DNA of 64,000 nt from Aminobacter sp039907765 (GCF_039907765.1 NZ_JARDJI010000002.1:434001-498000), one strand, 5' to 3'; shown: positions 33,696 through 45,114, counted from the first letter of the stretch. Translations and numbers: made by a program. The notes: a model not told the origin generated them from the sequence alone.

Positions 33696-34427
33696 ATGAG
33701 CGACGACCGCAAGCCACTCGCACCGTCCGCGAACCGCCCTCCGGCGGAGCGCCGTTCGGATGCTGTGGAGATCGATGCCTTCGTGCGCCAGGCGCGCGCG
33801 CTTGCTGGGGCCAAGGCCAATGGCCGTCTGATCCTCGCGCTCGATGCCACCATGAGCCGCCAGCCGACCTGGGACCTTGCCTGCGAACTGCAGGGTCAGA
33901 TGTTCGACGCGGTCGGCAAGGCCGGCAAGCTCAACGTGCAGCTCGTCTACTTCCGCGGGCTGGGCGAATGCCGGGCTTCGAAGTTCGTTGCCGATACAAC
34001 TGCCCTCAAAGGCCTGATGACCTCGATCCAGTGCCGCAGCGGCCAGACGCAGCTCGGCAAGGTGCTCAGCCACGCGCTCAAGGAGACCACGGCCGCCAAG
34101 GTGGACGCGATCGTCTACATCGGCGACGCGATGGAGGAAAATGTCGATGAACTCGCCGACAAGGCAGGCCGGCTGGGCCTGCGCGGCGTTCCGGCCTTCG
34201 TTTTCCAGGAAGGGCACGATGCCGAGGCCGAACGTGCGTTCAAGGAGATAGCGCGGCTGTCCAAGGGCGCATGGTTCCGGTTCGACCGCAAGGCTGCGGC
34301 AACGCTGTCCAAGCTGCTTTCGGCAGTCGCAGTCTTTGCGACCGGCGGCATCAAGGCGCTGGAGGCGAGGGGGCGGCCGGAGGACGTGCTGATGATCGAG
34401 CACATGAGGGGGCGCAGTTCGCCATGA
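33696..34427 (+). CDS. VWA-domain-like protein
   Basis: A 243-residue soluble protein with a von Willebrand factor A-like fold. The metal-site motif is LILALDATMSRQP (Asp50-x-Thr52-x-Ser54, a DxSxS variant), and DAIVYIGDAMEEN (about 140) supplies the later acidic residue. The last 40 residues, AATLSKLLSAVAVFATGGIKALE, are helical. GTG at 33693 directly precedes the ATG at 33696, so the start is uncertain by one codon. It overlaps the following DnaJ-domain gene by four bases (ATGA), so the two proteins are probably made in fixed ratio. Function unknown. Confidence 0.78.
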   Translation: MSDDRKPLAPSANRPPAERRSDAVEIDAFVRQARALAGAKANGRLILALDATMSRQPTWDLACELQGQMFDAVGKAGKLNVQLVYFRGLGECRASKFVADTTALKGLMTSIQCRSGQTQLGKVLSHALKETTAAKVDAIVYIGDAMEENVDELADKAGRLGLRGVPAFVFQEGHDAEAERAFKEIARLSKGAWFRFDRKAAATLSKLLSAVAVFATGGIKALEARGRPEDVLMIEHMRGRSSP

Positions 34428-35119
34428 CCGCGTTCGCCGTCATTGCGTTCGTCCTGCTGACCTCGGCCGCGCTGATCGCCCTGCTTGCGCGGGCCGATGC
34501 GGCCAAGCTCGCCCGGGCGCTGAAAATGGCAGGTCCGATTGCCCTGGGGTTGGTCGGTGTCGTGCTGCTGCTTCTGGGGCGCGCCGCGATCGGAGGCGGG
34601 CTGATATCGGCGGCGCTGGCCTGGTATGCCGCGAGCCGGCGCGGCGGCTCGTTAGCCAGGACGCCGGGGCGCCGATCGACCGTTCGGACGGCGGCCCTCG
34701 AAATGGAACTCGATCACGACAGCGGTGTTCTGACCGGGATTGTCCTGGCCGGCCGCCAGGAGGGGAAGTCGCTCGCCTCGCTCGGTCTCGCCGAGCTGAA
34801 GGGACTTCTGGCCGAGCTCTCCGGCGATCCGGAGAGCCGGCAACTACTTGAGACCTACCTTGACGGCAGGTTTCCCGTTTGGCGCGAAGACGCGAAGCCT
34901 GACGGTCACGAGGGGCTGGGTGTTCCGCCAGGTTCTGGCGCCATGACTAAGGAGGAGGCCTACAAGATCCTTGGTCTTGAAGCGGGGGCTGCCGCGGCGG
35001 ATGTCCGCAAGGCCCACCGCCGACTGATTCAGCGCCTGCATCCCGATCTCGGCGGGTCGTCTTTCCTGGCGGCGCGGATCAACGAAGCCAAGGACGTCCT
35101 TCTCTCCGATCATCACTAA
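34424..35119 (+). CDS. Membrane-anchored DnaJ-domain protein
   Basis: A 231-residue protein with two hydrophobic helices (about 2-22 and 35-68) and a C-terminal J domain (about 175-230). The HPD motif, essential for stimulating Hsp70 ATPase, is at 206-208 (RLHPDLGGSSFLAARINEAKDVL), and the preceding helix has EEAYKILGLEAGA. The layout resembles TIM14/DjlC-type membrane J proteins. It would recruit DnaK to the cytoplasmic face of the inner membrane. It is translationally coupled to the VWA-like gene and convergent with the carboxypeptidase gene 41 bases further on. Confidence 0.83.
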   Translation: MTAFAVIAFVLLTSAALIALLARADAAKLARALKMAGPIALGLVGVVLLLLGRAAIGGGLISAALAWYAASRRGGSLARTPGRRSTVRTAALEMELDHDSGVLTGIVLAGRQEGKSLASLGLAELKGLLAELSGDPESRQLLETYLDGRFPVWREDAKPDGHEGLGVPPGSGAMTKEEAYKILGLEAGAAAADVRKAHRRLIQRLHPDLGGSSFLAARINEAKDVLLSDHH

Positions 35120-35160
35120 CTCTCCTTCGACGCGATACAATTCAGGAGATTGGCGACCGC

Positions 35161-36654
35161 CTACTGCGCGATGGCGTAGCAGGCGATCTTCTTCTTCTTC
35201 AGCGCGTTGCAGGCCTTCCAGGCTGCGTCCTTCGAATCGAAGCCGGAGAAGCGGGCGCGGAAATAGGTCACGCCACCCTTTTCGAAGGGCACGGTGAATG
35301 CGGATGCGTCGGCAAGGACCTGCGGAACCTGCTTGGCGGCCTTGTCGAGGATGGTGCGGGCTTCCGCGTCGCTCGGCGACGAGGCGATCTGGACGGCCCA
35401 GCCGGCCGGCACGGAGGCGGTCTTGAAGGCGTCCACGGCCGGAGCCTCTGACGGCTCTGCGAATGCCTGCTCGACGGCCTCGGCGGCGTTGCTCGGAACG
35501 ACTTCCTTGGACTTGCGGATCTGGAACGGGATGTTGCCGCCGAAGCGCTCGGCCGAGGCCATCGCGATCTTGGGCTTGGCGGAGAGGCCGATGGTCGGCT
35601 TGGGCGCAGGCACTGCCACCGGAGCGACTTCGGCCGCTGCGGCCGGCGCGTCGTCGGAAACGGCTGCGACCTCGATCGGCTGCTCCACCTGCGGACGGCG
35701 ATCCGGCGTCGGCACTTCCTGCTTGGGCAGCGCGACCTTGGCGACGACCGGCTCGGGGGCGCTCACGTCGGCCTTGGCGATCAGATCGCCGCCGCCGCCG
35801 CGCCTGGACGCCTGCGGAAGATAGGTCTTGATCAGTTCGGCCATGCGGCTGTCGCGGCCGGCGCCGCTGGCACCGCCCATGACGACGGCGACCAGGCTGC
35901 GGTTGCCGTCCTGCACCGAGGAAACCAGGTTGAAGCCGGAGGCGCGGGTGTAGCCGGTCTTGATGCCGTCGACGCCCTTGACGCGGCCGAGCAGGCGGTT
36001 GTGGTTGGCGATCCGCTGGCGGCCGAAGGCGAAGGAGCGGGTCGAGAAATAGCCGTAATACTGCGGGAAATGCTCGCGCAGCGCGATGCCGAGCGTCGCC
36101 ATGTCGCGCGCGGTGGTGAACTGGGCGCTGTTGGGCAGGCCGTTGGCGTTGCGGAAGACGGTGCCCTTCATGCCGAGGCTGCGCGCCCTGGCGGTCATCA
36201 TGCGGGTGAAGTTCTCCTCGGAACCGCCGATCATCTCGCCAAGCGCGGTCGCTGCGTCATTGGCCGAGCGCGTCACGAGCGAAAGGATCGCGGCCTCGAC
36301 CGTGATCGAGCTGCCAGCCTTGACGCCGATCTTGGTCGGCGGCTCGGACGCTGCGTTCTTGGAGAAGACGACCTGTGTATCCTTGCGGATCCTGCCCTTC
36401 GCAAGCGCTTCGAAGGTCATGTAGAGCGTCATCATCTTGGTGAGCGAAGCCGGATAGCGCCGGGAATCGGCGCTCGACGAATGCAGCACCTTGCCGGTGT
36501 TGGCGTCGATGACGATGGCTGCGTACCTGCTGTCCTTCGCTGCCGAAGTAGGGGCGACCGTCGACAGTCCGATCGCTGCCGCGAGCGTGTAAACCATCAT
36601 GGATTTTAATGAGATAGCCGCCTTGAAGAGCTTACCCGGCAACGCCTGACGCAC
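35161..36654 (-). CDS. D-alanyl-D-alanine carboxypeptidase with SPOR domain
   Basis: A low-molecular-weight penicillin-binding protein that trims peptidoglycan side chains in the periplasm. The 497-residue protein has a signal segment (about 15-39). The serine acylase motifs are SLTK (70-73, nucleophile Ser70), SAN (130-132) and KTG (232-234). A Pro/Ala-rich linker (about 290-415) leads to a C-terminal SPOR domain (about 418-497), which binds denuded glycan at division sites. The start is GTG at 36654, preceded by AAGGG; internal ATGs at 36600 and 36597 would shorten the signal. It is divergent from the phasin gene. Confidence 0.92.
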   Translation of the reverse strand: MRQALPGKLFKAAISLKSMMVYTLAAAIGLSTVAPTSAAKDSRYAAIVIDANTGKVLHSSSADSRRYPASLTKMMTLYMTFEALAKGRIRKDTQVVFSKNAASEPPTKIGVKAGSSITVEAAILSLVTRSANDAATALGEMIGGSEENFTRMMTARARSLGMKGTVFRNANGLPNSAQFTTARDMATLGIALREHFPQYYGYFSTRSFAFGRQRIANHNRLLGRVKGVDGIKTGYTRASGFNLVSSVQDGNRSLVAVVMGGASGAGRDSRMAELIKTYLPQASRRGGGGDLIAKADVSAPEPVVAKVALPKQEVPTPDRRPQVEQPIEVAAVSDDAPAAAAEVAPVAVPAPKPTIGLSAKPKIAMASAERFGGNIPFQIRKSKEVVPSNAAEAVEQAFAEPSEAPAVDAFKTASVPAGWAVQIASSPSDAEARTILDKAAKQVPQVLADASAFTVPFEKGGVTYFRARFSGFDSKDAAWKACNALKKKKIACYAIAQ

Positions 36655-36833
36655 TGTTTCACCCTTGGATTATCGTTGCGTTCGGGGCGGCAAAGGTTCC
36701 TGCCCCATATCCGCGCACTCTAAGGGCGGCAGCGTTACCAATCCGTTTATGGTAACTGCCCCGTTCACACATTTGCTCGGGCTTAAATCGAAATCTAGGG
36801 AATGACGCAGGTTCGCAAATGACGCAGGGTCAG

Positions 36834-36862
36834 TTGACAATTTGTGCGGTGCACAATATGTA
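36834..36862 (+). promoter_or_regulatory. Candidate strong promoter of the phasin gene
   Basis: Perfect TTGACA (36834-36839), a 17-base spacer, then TATGTA (36857-36862), in AT-rich sequence about 55 bases upstream of the phasin ATG. A strong promoter would suit an abundant granule protein. Confidence 0.45.
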
Positions 36863-36916
36863 GGCTGCATCGCACAATCACATAGCGCAGCGCTCCCAAC
36901 CCGAAAGGATGCAGCG

Positions 36917-37246
36917 ATGACCCAGACCTATGAAGATTTCAGCAAGTACGGCAAGGAATTCGTGGACACCGGCCTGAAGAGCTATGCTTCGCTCTCCAAG
37001 GGCGCCCAGGCGATCGCCACCGAGGCGACCGACTACACCAAGAAGAGCTTCGAGACGGGCGCTGCCGCCTTCGAGAAACTGCTCGGCGTCAAGTCGTTCG
37101 ACAAGGCCGTCGAGATCCAGGCCGACTACGTCAAGCAGGCCTACGAGGGCTTCGTCGCCGAGGCGACCAAGCTCGGCGAACTCTACGCCGAACTGGCCAA
37201 GGACGCCTACAAGCCCTTCGAGTCGCTCGTCGCCAAGGCGAAGTGA
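36917..37246 (+). CDS. Phasin family protein
   Basis: A 109-residue, almost entirely helical amphipathic protein (YGKEFVDTGLKSYASLSKGAQAIATEATDYTKKSFETGAAAFEKLLG...). It has the short phasin pattern of rhizobia, with LLGVKSFDKAVEIQADYVKQAYEGFVAEATKLGELYAELAKDA at its core. Phasins coat polyhydroxyalkanoate granules. The ATG at 36917 is preceded by GAAAGGATG. A perfect TTGACA element lies upstream and a strong terminator downstream, so it is an independent, probably highly expressed gene. Confidence 0.88.
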   Translation: MTQTYEDFSKYGKEFVDTGLKSYASLSKGAQAIATEATDYTKKSFETGAAAFEKLLGVKSFDKAVEIQADYVKQAYEGFVAEATKLGELYAELAKDAYKPFESLVAKAK

Positions 37247-37291
37247 CCGACCCCAACAGTGGGGGGCGGATCTCAGCATCCGCCAAGAAAG

Positions 37292-37322
37292 ACCCGGCTG
37301 CGCCTCCGCAGCCGGGTTTTTT
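37292..37322 (+). terminator. Rho-independent terminator of the phasin gene
   Basis: ACCCGGCTGCG and CGCAGCCGGGT with a 4-base loop, followed by TTTTTT, 46 bases after the phasin stop codon. Confidence 0.9.
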
Positions 37323-37514
37323 GTTGCAAGAGCGGTCGGCGGCTTCACGAAAGGGGCAAAACGCTCTGGGTAGTCCAGTGGCCATATTGTCAGCACGTTA
37401 GAAGGGCTTAAAATCCTCCCAGTGACACCTACATGACGAGGTGGGTCGGAATTGACGAAGGGCAGGACCACGGTGACTATCGGCTTGGAGGCCACACGGC
37501 TTGATGTGGCGCGG

Positions 37515-37844
37515 ATGCAGAACGGTGACGAGGGCGGCAACGGCCCCGGCCGCGGAACGGCAGTCATCACCCGCAGCAAGACCAAGACCAAGCGGCCGAG
37601 CCTCTACCGGGTCCTCATCCTCAACGACGACTACACCCCGATGGAGTTCGTCGTGCATGTGCTCGAACGCTTCTTCCAGAAGGACAGGGAGGCCGCGACC
37701 CGCATCATGCTGCACGTCCACAACCATGGCGTCGGCGAGTGCGGGATCTACACCTATGAGGTGGCCGAGACCAAGGTGTCTCAGGTCATGGATTTTGCCA
37801 GACAGAACCAGCATCCGCTACAATGCGTGATGGAGAAGAAGTGA
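37515..37844 (+). CDS. clpS: ATP-dependent Clp protease adaptor ClpS
   Basis: Delivers N-degron substrates to ClpAP. The fold is recognisable from SLYRVLILNDDYTPMEFVVHVLERFF (ClpA/N-degron binding, with the NDDYTPM pocket), the HNHG loop (HVHNHGVGECGIYTYEVAETKV) and HPLQCVMEKK. I choose the ATG at 37515 (109 residues); the frame is open to TTG 37452, and a slightly longer N-terminus is possible because family members reach about 117 residues. The N-terminal Gly/Lys-rich segment is the flexible extension that enters ClpA. clpA follows eight bases later. Confidence 0.92.
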   Translation: MQNGDEGGNGPGRGTAVITRSKTKTKRPSLYRVLILNDDYTPMEFVVHVLERFFQKDREAATRIMLHVHNHGVGECGIYTYEVAETKVSQVMDFARQNQHPLQCVMEKK

Positions 37845-37852
37845 GGTATTGA

Positions 37853-40324
<2,472 letters not shown>

Positions 40325-40332
40325 CATCAGAC

Positions 40333-40366
40333 AAGAAAGCCCCGGCGACGGGGCTTTCTTTTTTTG
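40333..40366 (+). terminator. Rho-independent terminator of clpSA
   Basis: AAGAAAGCCCCG and CGGGGCTTTCTT with a 4-base loop and a run of T at the end, nine bases after the clpA stop. The A-run on the opposite side may also serve the convergent GGDEF gene. Confidence 0.9.
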
Positions 40367-40381
40367 GCATTCCGCCGGCGA

Positions 40382-41632
40382 TCAGTCCAGGATTGCGCTC
40401 TCGACGCGGTTGCGCCCCCGCCGCTTGGCCTCGTAGAGCCACTTGTCGGCGTCCTTGGTCATTTCCTCAACTGTCGCCGGACCGCCCTCGACGGTGGTGA
40501 TGCCGATGCTGACGGTGGCGCTCATGCCGAGATCGGTGACGCTGGCCGACGCGACCGCGGCGCGCAGGCGCTCGCCCATGACCGCGGCATCGCCCGCATG
40601 CAGGTCCTGGCAGATCGCGGCAAATTCCTCGCCGCCGTAGCGGAAGAGGTAGTCGCCGCTGCGCAGTGAGCCGGCCAACGCATGCGCCACGTCCTTCAGG
40701 ACCTTGTCGCCGGTCACGTGACCGAACTGGTCGTTGATGTTCTTGAAATGATCGATGTCGATCATGAGCAGGCTCACGGGCTTGCCGGCTCCGATGGCCC
40801 GGTCGACCAGCGACTGCGCCATCGATTCGAACTGGCCGCGGTCGCGCGCGCCGGTCAGCGAATCGATGCCGGTGCGCTGCAACAGGTCTTCGTAGCGGTG
40901 CCGAAAGGTGAGCCTGTCGAAGACCTTGAGCAGCGGCTCTGGGCTGGCAGGGGCGGGGCGGGTCTCGACGTAGCGCAGATAGCCGACAAGCAGCAGGCTG
41001 TAGAGCGCGGCCGCCCCCATCTTGGCAATCCATCCGCCGTAGAGCGCGCTTATCGGCACGCCCGTGACGAGGCGCAGGCCGATGAAGAACAGCAGCTGGT
41101 CGAAAGTCAGCACCACTGCAAGGCTCAGGAATGCCCGCTTGAAGATCGTGCCGGCGATGCGCTGGCCGAGCTTTTCGTAGAGCAGGATGAGGGCGATGCT
41201 GTCGACGAACAAAAGCAGCGTGCCCCACACCATCAGCAGGCCCATCTGGTCGAGGAAAGTGAGGTCCGGCTGGTAGCCAGGTAGTTGGGCGACGCTGGCG
41301 TAGAGGCGCAGGATCAGGGCGAGCGCCACCATCAGGCAGTTGCCGATCAGCAGGCCGTAGATCGGCTGGCGGACGGTCTCGGCGTCCTCTTTGATATAGA
41401 GGAGCAGGAACATCACCAGCTTGCCCGAGAACATGACGGTCGAGCCGGGCGAGATGAGGCCGAAGGGCAGCGGCAGGAAGAAGACCGCGGCCAGATAGGT
41501 CTCGAGGAAATGCATCACGCCCAGCACGCAGACGAAGATGCCGATGCCGAACCTGTGCCGGGCGTGGAACACGGCCGCCATGGTTGCGAAATAGATCAGA
41601 GCCTGCACCACTAGCAGAATCGTGCCGGACAT
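40382..41632 (-). CDS. Membrane diguanylate cyclase (GGDEF)
   Basis: A 416-residue protein with six or seven hydrophobic helices in the first 235 residues and a GGDEF domain at about 255-412. The active site is GGEEF (333-337), with an RxxD inhibition site (RSGD) five residues before it, so it should make cyclic di-GMP and be product-inhibited. No EAL domain is present. The membrane region is a probable sensor I cannot assign to a named family. The start is the ATG at 41632 (MSGTILLVVQ); the frame runs on to 41860 without a credible signal. It is divergent from azlC. Confidence 0.9.
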   Translation of the reverse strand: MSGTILLVVQALIYFATMAAVFHARHRFGIGIFVCVLGVMHFLETYLAAVFFLPLPFGLISPGSTVMFSGKLVMFLLLYIKEDAETVRQPIYGLLIGNCLMVALALILRLYASVAQLPGYQPDLTFLDQMGLLMVWGTLLLFVDSIALILLYEKLGQRIAGTIFKRAFLSLAVVLTFDQLLFFIGLRLVTGVPISALYGGWIAKMGAAALYSLLLVGYLRYVETRPAPASPEPLLKVFDRLTFRHRYEDLLQRTGIDSLTGARDRGQFESMAQSLVDRAIGAGKPVSLLMIDIDHFKNINDQFGHVTGDKVLKDVAHALAGSLRSGDYLFRYGGEEFAAICQDLHAGDAAVMGERLRAAVASASVTDLGMSATVSIGITTVEGGPATVEEMTKDADKWLYEAKRRGRNRVESAILD

Positions 41633-41850
41633 GACTTCCTCGCTTGCCCACAAGACTTCTCTACATGTTGACGGTGCGTAAGTTGTCAATATGCCGTTGC
41701 GGCCTTCCGCAACTTTGACATGGCTGCAGGACCGAGGGCCTATCGGCTGGCAGGACCGTCGCGTGGGTCGGGCGGCGGCGCTGACTTGGCGCAAGGGCCG
41801 TGCTATCGGCTTGGCATGGCTGCCCCGACCCACCACCATCCGTGCCGAGC

Positions 41851-42564
41851 ATGACCTCACGCCGTCTTTGGTATCTGCGCGGCGCTCGAACGGCGGTTTC
41901 CATTCCGGGCCTCATCCTGGCCAGCGCCTTCGTCGGCTTTGCCGGCCTCGCCAAGGAAGCGGGGCTCACTCTGGCAGAGACCGTGTTCATGGTCGGCATG
42001 GTCTGGGCCTTGCCCGCCAAGGTCGTGCTCGTCGGCGCCATCCTGTCCGGAGCCTCGCTGCCCGCCGCCGCCTTCGCGGTCGCGCTTTCGTCCATTCGCC
42101 TCGCGCCGATGGTGGTTGCCCTGGTTCCGGAACTGCGCGGACCGAAAACGCCGCGCTGGGTGCTCTACGTGCTTTCCCATTTCGTCGCCGTGACCTCGTG
42201 GGTGCTCGCCATGGAGCGGCTGCGCGGCATCCCCCGCGACATGCGCACCAGCTACTATGCCGGGCTCGGCTCGACGCTGGTGCTGGTCAACATGGCCGTG
42301 GTCGCGATCGTGTTCCTGGTGGCCGACAGCTTGCCGCCGGCGGTTTCGGCAGCCCTTTTCCTGCTCACGCCGATGTATTTCCTCACCTCGCTGTGGGGCT
42401 CGGCGCGCGAGCGGGCAGGGCACGTGGCCATGGTCATCGGGCTGGTCGTCGGTCCCTTGCTCCACCTCGTGGCGCCGGGGTTCGATCTGCTTGGGGCAGG
42501 GCTGATCGGCGGTGGCGCCGCGTTCATCTTCCACAAGCTGTCGCGTCGGAGGGCGCCGGCGTGA
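41851..42564 (+). CDS. azlC: AzlC-family branched-chain amino acid exporter subunit
   Basis: The large membrane subunit of the AzlCD (YgaZH-like) exporter of branched-chain amino acids. The 237-residue protein has about six hydrophobic helices; ALPAKVVLVGAILSGASLPAAAFAVALSSIRLAPM is the characteristic family segment. The start is the ATG at 41851. The stop overlaps the GTG of azlD by four bases (GTGA), typical of this two-gene transporter. Substrate choice is inferred from the family. Confidence 0.87.
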   Translation: MTSRRLWYLRGARTAVSIPGLILASAFVGFAGLAKEAGLTLAETVFMVGMVWALPAKVVLVGAILSGASLPAAAFAVALSSIRLAPMVVALVPELRGPKTPRWVLYVLSHFVAVTSWVLAMERLRGIPRDMRTSYYAGLGSTLVLVNMAVVAIVFLVADSLPPAVSAALFLLTPMYFLTSLWGSARERAGHVAMVIGLVVGPLLHLVAPGFDLLGAGLIGGGAAFIFHKLSRRRAPA

Positions 42565-42908
42565 CGTTTCAATCGCTCGATGCATGGTGGTGGCCGTTCC
42601 TGTTTATCCTGGTGGGCGGCTGGCTGGCCACCGACGCCTGGCGCTTCCTGGGTGTCTATCTGGGAGATCGCCTCTCTGAGGATTCCGACCTGCTCGTGCT
42701 GGTCCGGGCGCTCGCCACGGCACTTGTCGCTGCGGTCATCGGCAACCTCATCGTCTTTCCCAGCGGCGCATTGGCCGAGACATCGCTCGCGCTGCGCCTG
42801 GCCGCCGTCGCGGCGGGCTTCGCCGCCTACATGCTGCTGGGGCGAAAGGTCATCGTCGGCATCTTCGTGGCAGAAGCGGTGCTGCTTGGGCGGATCGCCC
42901 TGTTCTAA
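42561..42908 (+). CDS. azlD: AzlD-family small subunit
   Basis: A 115-residue partner of AzlC with three to four hydrophobic helices (PFLFILVGGWLATDAWRFLGVYLG, VLVRALATALVAAVIGNLIVF, RLAAVAAGFAAYMLLGR). The start is GTG at 42561, overlapping the azlC stop. Both are needed for export in studied AzlCD systems. Confidence 0.85.
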   Translation: MTFQSLDAWWWPFLFILVGGWLATDAWRFLGVYLGDRLSEDSDLLVLVRALATALVAAVIGNLIVFPSGALAETSLALRLAAVAAGFAAYMLLGRKVIVGIFVAEAVLLGRIALF

Positions 42909-43002
42909 CTGCCGTCGCGCTCGAAGGGGGCGTCGTGACAAGGATGGATTCACACGGGCTTAACCGCCGCTAACTAATGTGCTGCTCGGGTGCGAGGGGC
43001 AA

Positions 43003-43959
43003 ATGGTGGAAATCCATTCGACGGTCAGGCACATACAGGTCGCTGGAGCGGATCTGGGCACGGCGGGACGGCTGAAAATCGCCCTGATTTCCAGTCTCGT
43101 GGTCATCGACACGATCTGGATCGCCGCGTCGGACTTTGAATTCGATCTGCGCAGCCTGGCGAAGGTTGCGGCCGTCACCATCGCATTGGTCGCCATTTCC
43201 TGGTTCTACCGCGTGAAACGCCCGATAAGGCAGTTCGAGACGCTTTGCACCGAGACGGCGTTCCTGTTGGCCTTTTCCGCATCGGCTGCGGTCTTCAGCG
43301 TCCTGATGACCTCAATCGGCTTGCCCTTGGTCGACGACAGGCTGATGGCGATCGACGCCGAGTTGGGTTTCGACTGGCTGGCCTATGTGGGCTTCGTCAA
43401 TGACAGGCCCTGGCTCGGTGTGGCGTCGTCCTTGGTCTATGTGACCACGATCTCGCAGGTGGCGCTGACGGTTGTTGCCGTCGGAATGCTGGGACACCTC
43501 CAGAGGGTCCAGCGTTTTGTGCTTTCGGTGATGTTTGGCGCGCTGATCTGCATTGTCATCTCTGCTTTGCTGCCTGCGGCTGGCGCATTGGGCACGATCA
43601 GACCATCGCCGGACTTCATTGCGGCGAACAACCCTGTCGTCGACTTGGAATACAAGCAAGCCTTCTTCGACCTGCGCGATGGTCTTGGCCGCCTGATTTC
43701 GCTCGACGAACCGCGTGGCCTCATCGCCTTCCCCTCCTACCACAGCACACTCTCCGTCCTTGTCGTCCTCGCGTTCGTGGGGGCAGGCAGGTGGTTCTGG
43801 CTGGTGTTGGCCCTCAATCTCGCCGTGATCTTCTCCACGCCAGTGGACGGTGGTCACCACCTCGTCGACGTGATCGGCGGCATTGCCGTCGCCTTCGCGG
43901 CGTGGGCATTGGCCGGTCGCTTCTTCGCGGTGCGGACATTCATTCGGGCGGGTTCATGA
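43003..43959 (+). CDS. PAP2-superfamily membrane protein, Aur1/Ipt1-like (first of pair)
   Basis: A 318-residue membrane protein with about seven hydrophobic segments. Two phosphatase motifs are present: FPSYHSTLS with His247 (PSxH) and HHLVD with His285 and Asp289 (H-x3-D). The early KxxxxxxRP motif of classical PAP2 enzymes is not evident, as in the inositolphosphotransferase-like (PAP2_3) branch. It should act on a lipid phosphate or phospho-alcohol at the membrane surface. The start is the ATG at 43003 with GAGGGG upstream. It overlaps the second PAP2 gene (ATGA). GC content is visibly lower than in the neighbours. Confidence 0.8.
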   Translation: MVEIHSTVRHIQVAGADLGTAGRLKIALISSLVVIDTIWIAASDFEFDLRSLAKVAAVTIALVAISWFYRVKRPIRQFETLCTETAFLLAFSASAAVFSVLMTSIGLPLVDDRLMAIDAELGFDWLAYVGFVNDRPWLGVASSLVYVTTISQVALTVVAVGMLGHLQRVQRFVLSVMFGALICIVISALLPAAGALGTIRPSPDFIAANNPVVDLEYKQAFFDLRDGLGRLISLDEPRGLIAFPSYHSTLSVLVVLAFVGAGRWFWLVLALNLAVIFSTPVDGGHHLVDVIGGIAVAFAAWALAGRFFAVRTFIRAGS

Positions 43960-45092
43960 GCGAGATTCCATTCAGCGATGGTCCTGGCCCTTCGCTCGCC
44001 CCGCGCACCCTGGTGGGGGATGCGTCACTCGGCCGGAGGTTGGCCGAGTTCCTTCGCCTGAATTGCAAGGAACAGGGCCTGTTTCTGGGAGCGGTTCTGC
44101 TTGTGGTTGCCGCCCGTTTGATACTGTTGCCCGGCGCAGTTGAAATGATGGCATGGTCCATCACGCAGAGCCTGCGGCCATTCGTCGGGGCCTGGGCGTT
44201 GGCCATATGCGGCTACCTGGCGATCAGGTCGCTTAGCTCGGGATCGCTTTCGAAGAGCTTCGAATACCTTTGGGCTGAAGTGTTCACACGGCGCAATGCG
44301 GCCGTGGCCATTCCGGCCCTGGTGGCTGCCGGCCTGCTGATGAATTCGTTCAGTCATTTCAAATCGGCGATCCCGACTTTCAATCCGTATGGGCTCGATG
44401 CCTTGTTCAGTGATGCAGATCGCTATCTGCATTTCGGAACGGACCCGTGGAGATGGCTCGATGCCGTGCTGGGATACGGAACTGCAACGGTGATCCTGGA
44501 CCGCATCTACTACCTGTGGTTCTTCGCCGTGTATCTTTCCATGGGACTGGTGATGGGGTTGCCGGACAAGTTCGGCATCCGCCACCGGTTCATGCTGACC
44601 TATGTGCTTATCTGGGGCGTCCTCGGCATCATATTCGCCACGGCGTTGTCATCCGTCGGTCCGATCTTCTACGATCGCGCCTATGGCGGGCCGTCCTCGT
44701 TCACCGAGTTGACCCGCAATCTCGAGGCGGTAAATGCCGCCTGGGGCCTGAATACCCTGCAGGTCCGCGACGTGTTGTGGGCTTCCTATGTGAACGATAT
44801 CGACACAATCATTTCGGGCATCTCGGCCATGCCTTCCATCCACAACGCGATGTGCGTGCTTTTCTTTCTTGCAGCCCGGCATATCAACCGCTGGCTGGCC
44901 GCGGCCGCGGCGGTCTTCGCCCTGATTATCTTTGTCGGATCGGTCCATCTGGGCTGGCACTATGCCATTGATGCATATGCATCGGCATTCGGCGTTGCCC
45001 TGCTTTGGAAACTGTCTGGGCTCCTGACCGGCAACGCCGCAGCCCGCCGCGCAATGGCCCCGCTTCACGTCGCGGAGCCAGTTCGACCGTAG
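43956..45092 (+). CDS. PAP2-superfamily membrane protein, Aur1/Ipt1-like (second of pair)
   Basis: A 378-residue membrane protein with about seven hydrophobic segments. Motifs SAMPSIHNAM (His296) and HLGWHYAIDAY (His335, Asp339) fit the PAP2 active site, and the spacing resembles the inositolphosphotransferase Aur1/Ipt1-like domain. A long loop with ALSSVGPIFYDRAYGGP lies between the halves. The ATG at 43956 overlaps the stop of the first PAP2 gene, so the two are coupled. They are not close copies of each other. Transfer of a head group to or from a lipid is inferred. Low GC suggests a separate history. Confidence 0.8.
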   Translation: MSEIPFSDGPGPSLAPRTLVGDASLGRRLAEFLRLNCKEQGLFLGAVLLVVAARLILLPGAVEMMAWSITQSLRPFVGAWALAICGYLAIRSLSSGSLSKSFEYLWAEVFTRRNAAVAIPALVAAGLLMNSFSHFKSAIPTFNPYGLDALFSDADRYLHFGTDPWRWLDAVLGYGTATVILDRIYYLWFFAVYLSMGLVMGLPDKFGIRHRFMLTYVLIWGVLGIIFATALSSVGPIFYDRAYGGPSSFTELTRNLEAVNAAWGLNTLQVRDVLWASYVNDIDTIISGISAMPSIHNAMCVLFFLAARHINRWLAAAAAVFALIIFVGSVHLGWHYAIDAYASAFGVALLWKLSGLLTGNAAARRAMAPLHVAEPVRP

Positions 45093-45114
45093 GCCTTGGT
45101 CCGCACCAGCGGGT

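Noticed and set aside
42960..42974. Possible CtrA site before the first PAP2 gene
   Set aside because: Only one half-site (TTAA) is intact; the other reads TAAC.
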